From contig JAGWHN010000010.1 of the NCBI GenBank assembly GCA_028866785.1, forward strand, positions 1 through 35,565: a stretch of DNA of 35,565 bases, in the 5' to 3' direction. Shown one piece after another: positions 7,120 through 14,328 of the stretch. Positions within the stretch are counted from its first letter, which is position 1. The number at the start of each line of letters is the position of its first letter. Position numbers and translations under genes: made by a program. The DNA comes from Microcaldota archaeon. Lineage in GTDB: Archaea > Micrarchaeota > Micrarchaeia > Micrarchaeales > CABMGC01. The notes under the pieces were generated by a model, which saw nothing but the letters and a program-made list of their open reading frames with translations, did no database searches and had not been told where the DNA came from.

Positions 7120-7129
7120 TTTAAGAAAG

Positions 7130-7138
7130 CTTTAAATC
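7130..7138 (+). promoter_or_regulatory. TATA box of the ferredoxin gene
   Basis: CTTTAAATC is centred about 39 bases before ATG 7173. It overlaps an in-frame GTG at 7140, which rules that codon out as the normal start. Confidence 0.5.
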
Positions 7139-7172
7139 AGTGATTGGAGATAAACCCTTTGAAAGTGAAACC

Positions 7173-7505
7173 ATGGATGTTTTTGTTGACAAGCCAAAGT
7201 GCACAGGATGCGACCACTGCAAGGACGTCTGCCCGGTAGCGGTCTTTGAGATGGTCCCTATCGCAGGAGGCGACATCAACAGGGACACGGCGCCTGAGGA
7301 CAAGCAGTGGAAGGGGGTGAACGACCCTGTGATCCACGAGAAGTTTGCAAATGCGCAGGACGGCCACACGCACTACACCCAGAAGTCGGTCGCGGTGAAC
7401 GGAAGCGCATGCATACTCTGCCAGGCGTGCCTGATTGAGTGCGAGGGAGAGTGCATAACAATCATTGACGACAACGGCGTGAAGTACCAGTCGATCTACA
7501 AGTGA
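7173..7505 (+). CDS. Two-cluster [4Fe-4S] ferredoxin
   Basis: A 110-residue soluble electron carrier. Cysteines 10, 13, 16 and 20 (CTGCDHCKDVCP) and 80, 83, 86 and 90 (CILCQACLIEC) form two CxxCxxCxxxC sites, each able to hold a [4Fe-4S] cluster in the usual crossed arrangement. A further Cys lies at 94. The 59-residue segment between the motifs is longer than in the simplest bacterial 2[4Fe-4S] ferredoxins, and resembles the inserted loop of archaeal ferredoxins, but I see no His/Asp zinc site with certainty. ATG 7173 is chosen because the TATA box overlaps the earlier GTG. Single gene; a partner could be the NAD(P)H reductase at 32691. Confidence 0.9.
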   Translation: MDVFVDKPKCTGCDHCKDVCPVAVFEMVPIAGGDINRDTAPEDKQWKGVNDPVIHEKFANAQDGHTHYTQKSVAVNGSACILCQACLIECEGECITIIDDNGVKYQSIYK

Positions 7506-7550
7506 TCTCTTTCCCTATTTTCAAATCCCCTAGCGGAGCAGCTTTAATCT

Positions 7551-7560
7551 TTTTATATTA
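7551..7560 (+). promoter_or_regulatory. TATA box of dtdA
   Basis: TTTTATATTA is centred about 29 bases before ATG 7585, which predicts a nearly leaderless mRNA. Confidence 0.55.
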
Positions 7561-7584
7561 AGCCTGAGATTAGCTTGCGAGCAA

Positions 7585-8382
7585 ATGATAGGGATAATAA
7601 GTTCGACTCTGGACGTCGCTTCGAGCAACATGGCAGAGCGGCTACTCGAAAATTCTGGCTTCGAGCCGCACACGGTGAATGGAAAGGAGGGATTTAGGAA
7701 CGGTAAGCTCTTTTTGCTAAGGCTCAATTCCCCCTTGATAAGCGCGGAGATAGACTCGTTTGGCTTTGAGGTCGCTTATTTCCTGAGCAAGCACAAGAGC
7801 GCAAATAATGTTCCTGCGCTCACGACACACTCGCTTGGCAACTGGACGGCGGATGCGAAAATCGGGGGAAAGCCCCATGAGCTTTCCGTTGCGGCGCCAG
7901 TCCAGATGCTTGGGGCGTTAAGAGGGATATCGGACATTGAGGTGCATATCGAGAAGACCTACGAGGCAACGCACCACGGACCCCTTCTCAAGACCCCTTC
8001 ACTGTTTGTGGAAATCGGAGGGGACGATTCTATGATACAGAACAGGGAGCTTGCTCGCAGGCTTGCAGAATCAATGTATGCTTCGCTCTTGCAGGAGGAG
8101 GATTTTGAAAAATGCGTAATAGGCATAGGGTCTAATCACTATCCGGAAAAGTTCACCAAGCTCGCCCTCCAAAAAGGGTATGCGTTCTCGCACATCATAC
8201 CAAAGCATGCGATACTAAACGAGGATGGGAGTGACAATTTGGTAATGCTGGAGCAGGCGATTGGCAGGTCAAAGAGCCCGATAGATAGCGCGGTAGTCGA
8301 TTGGAAAAGTATAAATGCAGCGATAAAGAATAGAGTGGTTGAAGAGTTAAACAGGATAGGGCTTGACCATGAGAAAGTATAA
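7585..8382 (+). CDS. dtdA: D-aminoacyl-tRNA deacylase (DtdA/DTD2 family)
   Basis: A 265-residue metal-dependent enzyme that removes D-amino acids wrongly attached to tRNA, found in archaea and plants (GEK1). Visible family marks are the start IGIISSTLDVASSNMAERLL, LTTHSLGNW, TYEATHHGPLLKTPSLFVEI and the segment GIGSNHYPEKFTKLA. Length is typical (about 260-275). A TATA box predicts a leaderless mRNA starting at this ATG. The last 14 bases overlap the start of the large surface protein gene, so the two are probably cotranscribed even though their roles seem unrelated. Confidence 0.92.
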   Translation: MIGIISSTLDVASSNMAERLLENSGFEPHTVNGKEGFRNGKLFLLRLNSPLISAEIDSFGFEVAYFLSKHKSANNVPALTTHSLGNWTADAKIGGKPHELSVAAPVQMLGALRGISDIEVHIEKTYEATHHGPLLKTPSLFVEIGGDDSMIQNRELARRLAESMYASLLQEEDFEKCVIGIGSNHYPEKFTKLALQKGYAFSHIIPKHAILNEDGSDNLVMLEQAIGRSKSPIDSAVVDWKSINAAIKNRVVEELNRIGLDHEKV

Positions 8383-10378
8383 TCTCCAGCTTTACTTCGT
8401 TGCCTTCCTACTTTTGTTTTCAATCTCGAATGTGGCCAGCGCACAGTACTGGTACCAGTATGGGGTCAGGGCAGGGCAGAGCGCTTCACAAAACTCCGGA
8501 GCCTCGGTCTCCATACAGACTATAACGCCGCAGGAGAGCAAATCGGGATCGCTTGGTTACTGGGTTGGCGAAAATCTGGACAATGGCGCATTTTTGCAGA
8601 TGGGATATGTGGTTGAGAACCAGTCTGGAATGTACCCCTCAAACTGCAACCTCGATGGATGCAGCGGATATGAGCACTTGACAGCAGGGGGAACGCAGTG
8701 GTTCTATGAGTACTTCCCATCCGGCTACAACGGGGGATTTTTGGGAAGGCTGGGCCCAGACAACTCGGTGGGCGCAAACGGCACCTTCCACAACTATGCA
8801 TTTTACTATTCAGGCGGCAGATGGCTATTCTCGCTTGACGGGGTGGTGGTGGGGAATGTAAGCTTAGGCAGTTCCAGCTCGGGCCCTAGCATGCCAGTTG
8901 CCTTCGGGGAGGTCGCAAACACCACGGGAGTGATCTCAAGTGTTGCGCCGGTCATCTTCTCAAATCTCTCCGTTTACAAGTCGGGCAGGTTCATGCCCGC
9001 CCAGCAAGGGCTTTCATACATAGGATACGGGGTAGGGAGCAAAACGAACCTTAGAAATCCGTACGGGGTACAAGAGCTAGACAACAGGATAAATTATTTT
9101 GAGATGGGATTGGGGCTTCCCCAGCCTTCAAACAACACAGTGCTTTGGAGCCTTGGGTACGGGCTTAGGATAAACTCCGCTTACGCAAACATCAGCGGGA
9201 ACACAAACTACGTCGCCTATTCGACGGTCGCCATAAGCGCGCCGCAGATAGTGCAGATAAATGCGACCGCAAGAATGAAGTTTGTCGGATGGCAGGGAGT
9301 GGGGCTGGGATCATACACGGGAGCATCGAACAGCACAACAGTCACTATGAACTCAAATCTTACTGAGACGGCGATTTGGCAAAAGGAATACTACCTTAAC
9401 GTGACCTCTCAGTACGGCACGGCGTTTGGGGCTGGATGGTACTCCAACAGCACAATTGTGAAGTACGGGGTGGAGAGCAACATTTCGCAGACAGGCGCGG
9501 CGAGCAGGGAGATCTTCGAGGGCTGGAGCAATGGCAACATGGGCATTAACGGTACTGTGATAATTACGGGCGCAGCCACGATAAACGCGACCTGGAGCCC
9601 GCAGTATCTTGTGAGCGTGAAGTCGGACTACGGAAGCGTTTCGGGAGGGGGATGGTATAGCGGGGGAAGCGTCGCGCGCATCGGAATTGCGGTGCAAAAT
9701 ATCTCCATATCAAACTCAACGCAAATTGGATTTTACCAGTGGAGCAACGGAAATATGAACAAGAGCTTTGAGGTTGTGGTAGGCGCGCCAATTATAGTTA
9801 CAGCGCAGTTCAGGCAGCTCTACCTCACAGAGCTTGCGCCGCAAAGCAGGGAGGGAAGCGGGCTTAGCAACGTCACATTCTACATAGGCAACAGGACAGT
9901 CACAAACAGCGCTTATCTCTACGGGGGAGTCGATTACCAAATATCATATGCGTACTACAAGTCCGTAAAGATGACGATATCCTCAAACTTCACCATCAGC
10001 TCTGCAGGCACGGTGCCGATAACATTGCCCGTATACAACATTGACATCTCCTCAAGGGACATTTTTGGGATGCCGGTCAACTCGCTTGTTGCTCTTGAGT
10101 TCTCGAACGGGACGTCGGCTCAGATGTATACGGGCCCTAGCGGGATGATTACATTGGAGAATGTGCCATACGGATTTGCAACGGGAACCGTCAGCTACTT
10201 TGGAATAATCCAGAGCCTGAGCGTCAGGGACGGAGCGGGGAGCAGCCCGGTATTTGTCTCGCTTCTTGACATAGGGATCTTTGCGGGTGTGGCAATTGTG
10301 ATAATTATTGCGTACTTTGCGGCAAGGCGCAGGTTCGGCAAGCCAAAGTTTGGCGTAGTGCAGGTAGAGAGCGTCTAG
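8369..10378 (+). CDS. Large secreted or anchored surface protein with InlB-B-like repeats
   Basis: A 669-residue extracellular protein. An N-terminal signal peptide (residues about 6-25, ending SNVASAQ) leads into a LamG-like beta-rich region of about 200 residues with FYYSGGRWLFSLDGVVVGNV. Then come two or three beta repeats with YLNVTSQYGTAFGAGWYSNS and YLVSVKSDYGSVSGGGWYSG, each ending in a W-SNGNM segment, similar to divergent InlB B-repeat domains. Near the C-terminus there is one membrane helix (IGIFAGVAIVIIIAYFAA) and a basic tail, so it is anchored with the bulk outside. Many N-x-S/T sites suggest glycosylation. ATG 8369 overlaps the dtdA end; a TTG six bases earlier is possible. The ligand is unknown; cell surface or adhesion is inferred. 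Confidence 0.85.
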   Translation: MRKYNLQLYFVAFLLLFSISNVASAQYWYQYGVRAGQSASQNSGASVSIQTITPQESKSGSLGYWVGENLDNGAFLQMGYVVENQSGMYPSNCNLDGCSGYEHLTAGGTQWFYEYFPSGYNGGFLGRLGPDNSVGANGTFHNYAFYYSGGRWLFSLDGVVVGNVSLGSSSSGPSMPVAFGEVANTTGVISSVAPVIFSNLSVYKSGRFMPAQQGLSYIGYGVGSKTNLRNPYGVQELDNRINYFEMGLGLPQPSNNTVLWSLGYGLRINSAYANISGNTNYVAYSTVAISAPQIVQINATARMKFVGWQGVGLGSYTGASNSTTVTMNSNLTETAIWQKEYYLNVTSQYGTAFGAGWYSNSTIVKYGVESNISQTGAASREIFEGWSNGNMGINGTVIITGAATINATWSPQYLVSVKSDYGSVSGGGWYSGGSVARIGIAVQNISISNSTQIGFYQWSNGNMNKSFEVVVGAPIIVTAQFRQLYLTELAPQSREGSGLSNVTFYIGNRTVTNSAYLYGGVDYQISYAYYKSVKMTISSNFTISSAGTVPITLPVYNIDISSRDIFGMPVNSLVALEFSNGTSAQMYTGPSGMITLENVPYGFATGTVSYFGIIQSLSVRDGAGSSPVFVSLLDIGIFAGVAIVIIIAYFAARRRFGKPKFGVVQVESV

Positions 10379-10380
10379 AT

Positions 10381-10390
10381 AAATTTATAA
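10381..10390 (+). promoter_or_regulatory. TATA box of the DJ-1-like gene
   Basis: AAATTTATAA is centred about 33 bases before ATG 10419. Confidence 0.5.
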
Positions 10391-10418
10391 TTCCTGCATT
10401 AGAATAGGTATCGTTTAG

Positions 10419-10946
10419 ATGAAGGCGCTTATAATTATCCCACCGCGAGATTTCAGGGACGAGACGGTAGCGATGGTGCGGCTCATGCTGGGCAAGTGGG
10501 GCATAACCCCAGTGATTGCAAGCTACACCAAGGAGGGAAAGGAGTGCGTGGGAGCCCACGGAGCGACTTATCTGCCAGATGTTAATGCGACAAAGCTCAC
10601 CTCCGAAGGATACGATTCGCTCATAATAATCGACGGCCCAGGGATCGAGAGGTACAAGCTTGAGGAGTTCAGGCCCCTCACGCAGCTAATTACGGATTTT
10701 GTCGACAACAAGAAAATTGTCGCAGCGATGGGCAATTCGGTCAAGGTTGTCGCAAGGGCTAATGTGATAACCGACAGGAGGATCGCCGCGCCAAAGGACG
10801 AGGAGATCGCAAAGATGATAAGGATCTACCACGGGAAGGAGTCGGAGAGCGAGATGGAATATGATAGGTACCTTCTCACCGCAAGAAGCAACCTGAAGCT
10901 TGACGCATTCCTCAACCTAATGCTTGAAAAGATGGGCGTGAAATAA
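10419..10946 (+). CDS. DJ-1/PfpI-like protein lacking the nucleophilic cysteine
   Basis: A 175-residue protein with the class I glutamine amidotransferase-like fold of the DJ-1/PfpI superfamily: MKALIIIPPRDFRDETVAMV, then SLIIIDGPGIERYK, then KKIVAAMGNSVKVVARANVI, where the usual nucleophile elbow (AAICHGP) should be. Residue 105, in the cysteine position, is glycine, so protease, deglycase or amidase activity by the usual route is not expected. A structural, sensing or noncanonical role is likely. It has its own TATA box, and the next gene starts two bases after its stop. Confidence 0.75.
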   Translation: MKALIIIPPRDFRDETVAMVRLMLGKWGITPVIASYTKEGKECVGAHGATYLPDVNATKLTSEGYDSLIIIDGPGIERYKLEEFRPLTQLITDFVDNKKIVAAMGNSVKVVARANVITDRRIAAPKDEEIAKMIRIYHGKESESEMEYDRYLLTARSNLKLDAFLNLMLEKMGVK

Positions 10947-10948
10947 TC

Positions 10949-11272
10949 ATGCCTACAATAAACATCGAATTTGATGATAAAAAAGTGAGCGATAGCGAAA
11001 TAGTAGTACTTTCAAATGAGATTCGAAGGATAATTCACAAATTAACAAAAATAGACGATGTCTTTGTTTATGCAAATAGCTCAAGGATCATCGTTAAGGC
11101 AGCACCCATAGAAGTTTATGTACGAATAACTGCAAGCAAGATTAGAAATGTGGAGAAGTTGCTTAAAGAAATAAAAGAAGAGTTAGGGGACTGGAAGAAA
11201 AAAAGCGGGTTCAAACATAAGATTAACTTGACTCTTTGGCCCGTAGAATGGAAGTTTGAGATTGGAATCTAA
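10949..11272 (+). CDS. Small protein resembling the tautomerase fold, 107 aa
   Basis: The product starts MPTINIEF, with Pro directly after the initiator Met, as in 4-oxalocrotonate tautomerase/MIF proteins where that proline is the catalytic base. A beta strand, helix (EIVVLSNEIRRIIHKLTKI), strand (DVFVYANSSRIIVKA) order fits half of that fold, and a second helix and strand follow (VEKLLKEIKEELGDW, INLTLWPVEW). I cannot confirm the family. Its codon use (many AAA, ATA, AAT) is more AT-rich than the DJ-1-like gene two bases upstream, which may reflect later acquisition. The pair is likely cotranscribed. Confidence 0.6.
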   Translation: MPTINIEFDDKKVSDSEIVVLSNEIRRIIHKLTKIDDVFVYANSSRIIVKAAPIEVYVRITASKIRNVEKLLKEIKEELGDWKKKSGFKHKINLTLWPVEWKFEIGI

Positions 11273-11285
11273 ACCCTATTGGAGT

Positions 11286-11600
11286 CTATTTGTAGAAGAT
11301 GTGCTTTTCCTCCCCGCACTCGCAGACATATGCAACATAGCGCTTTGAGCTTGCGAGCCTGACCTTGCAGTTGAGCCCAGGGATGAGAACGTTTCCGCAC
11401 TTCTTGCAGATTGAGTTCCTTATCCTGTCAGGAATCTTGACCTTGTAGTGAGTGCTTATGCTCTTTGCAATCTTGATGTAGCGCTTTGCAAGCTCCTTTG
11501 ACCTCTTGTCTCCCGCATTTGTCCTATCGCCCGCCAAACCAAAAAGCGTCTCTATTCTCTCTACTGCGATCTCCTTGATTATCGGGTCCTTCTTCTGCAT
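11286..11600 (-). CDS. rnp4: Ribonuclease P protein component 4 (Rpp21/RNP4)
   Basis: A 104-residue zinc-binding subunit of archaeal RNase P, which matures the 5' ends of tRNAs. The N-terminal helices (ERIETLFGLAGDRTNAG and AKRYIKIAKSISTHYKVKIP) pair with a four-cysteine zinc ribbon: CKKCGNVLIPGLNC and later CECGEE. This is the Rpp21/Rpr2 pattern and length. It starts at ATG (minus strand) with a TATA box 24 bases upstream, so the mRNA is leaderless. It converges with the tautomerase-like gene, only 13 bases apart. With three tRNA genes in this window, some carrying introns, RNase P is relevant but not linked by position. Confidence 0.9.
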   Translation of the reverse strand: MQKKDPIIKEIAVERIETLFGLAGDRTNAGDKRSKELAKRYIKIAKSISTHYKVKIPDRIRNSICKKCGNVLIPGLNCKVRLASSKRYVAYVCECGEEKHIFYK

Positions 11601-11617
11601 AATAACAGTTAGTAGAT

Positions 11618-11629
11618 CTTATATTAAAG
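11618..11629 (-). promoter_or_regulatory. TATA box of rnp4
   Basis: On the minus strand CTTTAATATAAG is centred about 24 bases before the ATG, which predicts a leaderless mRNA. Confidence 0.55.
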
Positions 11630-11658
11630 GGCTTGTCTTTCTTCTAAAATAAGTAGGA

Positions 11659-12204
11659 CTATTTCTTCAATTCCTTCATTAAATTTCTGATTTCAGTTGC
11701 GTCAATAGCGCTTTTAATTGAATGGAGTCGAGTCGTGAAAAAGATGATTTCGTTTACATCTTCTCCCTGTGCAACCTTTCTTGTGCGTAAATCTGATATG
11801 AAGTAGTCAAGAATTATTGATACTGAAAGATTGAGGCCCTTTGTAGGATTTTCAGAACTTAGTCTAAAAATATCAGAGCAGGTTATACCAAATTTGCGAG
11901 AGAAACCCAATTCATATAAGGTAGTTGAGACATCTTCAGATCTTTGAAAAGGAGGTGATACGCTGAAGCTTATGTTATCCAAGTCTGGAGAGTTGCGGAC
12001 ATGGATGCTATAAATCTCATTTGAGAAATTTGGCCTTATCTCAAATGAAGCCATGCGTAGGCTCTGGAGCTTTGTATACTCTGAAAGCGCAAATTTCACG
12101 CTGTAGTTTTCGTTTTTAACTTCATCATGCAAAAACTTGCCTAGCGGCTTATATCTCTCAAATTCATACGCGTTGAAAACAATATTCTTATGGGCCTGTG
12201 ACAT
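11659..12204 (-). CDS. Hypothetical protein, 181 aa
   Basis: A soluble protein with no signal or membrane segment; I do not recognise a family. The N-terminal half is mixed alpha/beta (FNAYEFERYKPLGKFLHDEV) and the middle has a beta-rich region (SFEIRPNFSNEIYSIHVRN). The C-terminal half is helical and contains GLNLSVSIILDYFISDLRTR and a final Lys-rich helix. A TATA box (ATATAAATAT) on the minus strand at 12231-12240 lies about 30 bases before the ATG. Base composition is AT-rich compared with rnp4 next door, so it may be a recent arrival or a fast-evolving lineage-specific gene. Confidence 0.65.
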   Translation of the reverse strand: MSQAHKNIVFNAYEFERYKPLGKFLHDEVKNENYSVKFALSEYTKLQSLRMASFEIRPNFSNEIYSIHVRNSPDLDNISFSVSPPFQRSEDVSTTLYELGFSRKFGITCSDIFRLSSENPTKGLNLSVSIILDYFISDLRTRKVAQGEDVNEIIFFTTRLHSIKSAIDATEIRNLMKELKK

Positions 12205-12230
12205 GTTATCAAAGTGAGTGGCATTTGGCC

Positions 12231-12240
12231 ATATTTATAT
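12231..12240 (-). promoter_or_regulatory. TATA box of the 181-aa hypothetical gene
   Basis: ATATAAATAT (minus strand) is centred about 32 bases before the ATG at 12204. Confidence 0.5.
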
Positions 12241-12276
12241 CTATTTTTATGCTCGTTTAATACGAAGTGAGCGTTA

Positions 12277-12365
12277 TGGGTCCAAGGGGATTTGAACCCC
12301 TGACTTCTGGCTTTCCTAAAAGATTTTATAAGACCAGCGCTCTAACCAGGCTGAGCTATGAACCC
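12277..12365 (-). tRNA. tRNA-Ile(UAU) with a 14-nt anticodon-loop intron
   Basis: On the minus strand the acceptor GGGTTCA pairs with TGGACCC, with discriminator A. The D stem is GCTC/GAGC, the T arm is AGGGG-TTCAAAT-CCCCT, and CCA is not encoded. The anticodon stem CTGGT pairs with GCCAG (last pair U-G). Between them 21 bases remain where seven are expected. Splicing at the usual 37/38 site leaves the loop CUUAUAA, anticodon UAU, and removes 14 bases. The mature RNA is 75 nt. UAU reads AUA (Ile). Most archaea read AUA with a CAU anticodon modified to agmatidine, so this is unusual. Isotype rests on the assumed intron site. Confidence 0.75.
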
Positions 12366-12375
12366 CCAAGCATAA

Positions 12376-12388
12376 TGATATATTCATT
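12376..12388. promoter_or_regulatory. Shared AT-rich promoter region between tRNA-Ile and the regulator
   Basis: ATGATATATTCAT reads as a TATA box in both directions. On the plus strand it lies about 27 bases before ATG 12409; on the minus strand it lies just upstream of the tRNA. Confidence 0.45.
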
Positions 12389-12408
12389 AAGATTTAATAG
12401 TGTTGCAG

Positions 12409-12717
12409 ATGGACGGAAGGACAACTCGAGTAAAGGAAACTGGAATAAGTAGGGCAAAAGTGCGGGAATATTTTACACCGAAGGCGGTGGTTTTGGCGTC
12501 TCTTATGAGGCAAGAAAGTTCCACATTTTCGGAGCTTTTGAAGAATACATCATTGCCCAAAAAAACTCTATCCAAGTATCTCCGAGAGCTTCTTATAGAA
12601 GATGCGATATCGGCAGTAAGGGACTCAAGGCACAAGCAAAAAATACATTATTCAATCACACAACCAATTCCAGACGAGATTGTGGGATTGATGGGTATTT
12701 TAAGAAGCATAGTTTAG
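12409..12717 (+). CDS. Winged-helix DNA-binding protein, 102 aa
   Basis: A short transcription regulator. Residues about 20-90 form a winged helix: YFTPKAVVLASLMRQESSTF leads into the recognition-helix region SLPKKTLSKYLRELLIEDA, and the wing is SAVRDSRHKQKIHYSIT. No effector domain is present. In size and layout it resembles the regulator at 32323. GTG 12400 is in frame, but the TATA box position favours ATG 12409 as a nearly leaderless start. It is divergent from tRNA-Ile. Target genes cannot be inferred from sequence. Confidence 0.75.
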   Translation: MDGRTTRVKETGISRAKVREYFTPKAVVLASLMRQESSTFSELLKNTSLPKKTLSKYLRELLIEDAISAVRDSRHKQKIHYSITQPIPDEIVGLMGILRSIV

Positions 12718-12734
12718 AATAGCAGAAAAATAAG

Positions 12735-12743
12735 GATATATTA
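12735..12743 (+). promoter_or_regulatory. TATA box of srp54
   Basis: GATATATTA is centred about 65 bases before ATG 12804, predicting a leader of nearly 40 bases. Confidence 0.4.
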
Positions 12744-12803
12744 TTTTTATGCATTTTATCTACTTTAGGGCTGATTGGAACATCGGCTTATTTGGTTCGG
12801 AAT

Positions 12804-14108
12804 ATGGATTTAGGAGAGGGATTGAGGAAAGCGCTCGCGAGACTTAGCGGCGCGCCCATAATCGATGCAAAGAGCATAAAGGAGTTCAACAAGGAGCTCC
12901 AAAAGGCGCTGCTCGGCTCTGACGTCGAGGTGAGCCTGGTTCTTGCGCTCACGCGAAAGATAGAGGATGCAGCACTCAAGTCAAAGCTCCCTGCCGGCGT
13001 TAGCCCGAAGGACTACATCACAAACCTAGTCTATGACGAACTGGTCAAGCTGATGGGCAAGAAGTTCGAGCCGACCCTGGAGCCAAAGAGGATACTTATG
13101 CTCGGGCTCTACGGCTCGGGAAAGACCACGAGCTCCGCAAAGCTAGCCAAGTTCTACCAGGACAGGAGGCTGAGCAGCGCGGTGATCTGCTGCGATGTCG
13201 AGAGGCCTGCCGCATACGAGCAGCTCGAGACGCTCGCAAAGCAGGCAGGAGTGGGATTTTTCGGTATAAAGGGAGAAAAAGACGTCAAAAAAATCGTGAA
13301 GCAGGGGCTTGCACAATTCAAGGACAAGAAGGTGATAATCTTCGACTCGAGCGGAAGGAACGCGCTTGACAAGGAGCTAATCGAGGAGCTAAAGGAGATA
13401 AACCATGAGGCGAAGCCTGATGAGAAGATACTGGTGATTAGCGCAGACATCGGGCAGATTGCAGGGAAGCAGGCAAAGCAATTTGACGAGGCAGTGAAGC
13501 TCACCGGAGTGATTGTCACAAAGATCGATGGATCCGGAAAGGGGGGAGGGGCCCTTAGCGCCGTGAACGCAGCAAACGTGAACATAACATTTGTGGGCAC
13601 GGGCGAGAAGCTAAGCTCAATCGAGCTCTACGACTCAAAGAAGTTTGTAGGAAGGCTGCTTGGGATACCGGACATCGAGTCGCTGATAACCCATGTGAAC
13701 GAGGCGGTTAGGGAGGCAAATATAAAGCCGGAAGAGATGAACATGCAGGAGCTCAACTTTGAGACTTTCTACACCCAGCTCCAGACGATGTCCAAGATGG
13801 GGCCGCTAAAGAACATGCTCGGTATGTTAGGCATGGTCGACATGCCAAAGGGAGCGGTCGAGGAAAGCGAGATCAAGCTAAAGAAGTACAAGACAATAAT
13901 AGGATCGATGACAAAAGAGGAGAGGTTGAACGAAAAATTGATGCATGACCAAAACAGGATGAAGAGGGTAGCAGCGGGAAGCGGAACACAGGAAAAGGAC
14001 GTAAGGGATTTGCTGAAGGACTTTGCAAACATGAAGAAGATGATGAACGCGTTTCAGAACGACAGGGACGTGAAAAGAAGGCTTTCAAAATTCATGCCAA
14101 AAATGTGA
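12804..14108 (+). CDS. srp54: Signal recognition particle GTPase SRP54
   Basis: A 434-residue protein that binds signal sequences on nascent chains and 7S RNA, and docks with FtsY at the membrane. The N domain (GLRKALARLSGAPIIDA) is followed by the G domain with P-loop GLYGSGKTT at residues 101-109, then DSSGR, where most SRP54 proteins have DTAGR. TKIDGSGKGGGALSAV follows. The methionine-rich M domain has NMLGMLGMVDMP and the RNA-binding helix MKRVAAGSGTQEKDVRDLL. Length is normal. ATG 12804 is preferred to an in-frame TTG 12 bases earlier, since it gives the usual MDLGEGLRKAL start. Confidence 0.96.
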   Translation: MDLGEGLRKALARLSGAPIIDAKSIKEFNKELQKALLGSDVEVSLVLALTRKIEDAALKSKLPAGVSPKDYITNLVYDELVKLMGKKFEPTLEPKRILMLGLYGSGKTTSSAKLAKFYQDRRLSSAVICCDVERPAAYEQLETLAKQAGVGFFGIKGEKDVKKIVKQGLAQFKDKKVIIFDSSGRNALDKELIEELKEINHEAKPDEKILVISADIGQIAGKQAKQFDEAVKLTGVIVTKIDGSGKGGGALSAVNAANVNITFVGTGEKLSSIELYDSKKFVGRLLGIPDIESLITHVNEAVREANIKPEEMNMQELNFETFYTQLQTMSKMGPLKNMLGMLGMVDMPKGAVEESEIKLKKYKTIIGSMTKEERLNEKLMHDQNRMKRVAAGSGTQEKDVRDLLKDFANMKKMMNAFQNDRDVKRRLSKFMPKM

Positions 14109-14151
14109 AGAGAAAAAAAGAAAAGAAAACAAAAAACAAATTTTTAGTTAC
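14109..14151. terminator. A/T-rich convergent termination region
   Basis: Between srp54 and the convergent lysine-rich gene the 43 bases are mostly A on the plus strand, ending ATTTTTAGTT, so both strands carry oligo-T/A tracts. The oligo-T on the minus strand would stop the lysine-rich gene; the short TTTTT would serve srp54 poorly. Confidence 0.35.
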
Positions 14152-14229
14152 TTATCTTTTTGCCTTCTTTCCCTTTTTGCCCTTTGCCATCTTCTTTGCC
14201 TTTCCTTTTGCTTTTTTCTTTGTTGCCAT
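14152..14229 (-). CDS. 25-residue lysine-rich protein
   Basis: The minus-strand ATG at 14229 gives MATKKKAKGKAKKMAKGKKG plus KKAKR; 15 of 25 residues are Lys or Arg. A TATA box CTTTTTAAATATT is centred 25 bases upstream, exactly right for a leaderless mRNA starting at this ATG. The same frame continues upstream without stop, but that part spans the promoter and looks noncoding. Sequence style is like histone H1 tails or the basic tails of ribosomal proteins, so nucleic-acid binding is likely. It sits head to head with a GTPase whose own N-terminus has GKKGKKGKG. Confidence 0.6.
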   Translation of the reverse strand: MATKKKAKGKAKKMAKGKKGKKAKR

Positions 14230-14247
14230 AATAGTTACCTTTTGGTA

Positions 14248-14260
14248 ATATTTAAAAAGA
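14248..14260 (-). promoter_or_regulatory. TATA box of the 25-residue lysine-rich gene
   Basis: Minus strand CTTTTTAAATATT, centred about 25 bases before the ATG. Confidence 0.55.
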
Positions 14261-14328
14261 TGCTGTAAAAAGATATTTAGAGTATTGTAAAATAAACGTG
14301 CAGTGGTATAAACGATTGGAGAATTTTT

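Noticed and set aside
12792..12803. TTG start for srp54
   Set aside because: The ATG at 12804 gives the usual MDLGEGLRKAL start and the TTG only adds four residues without a Shine-Dalgarno.
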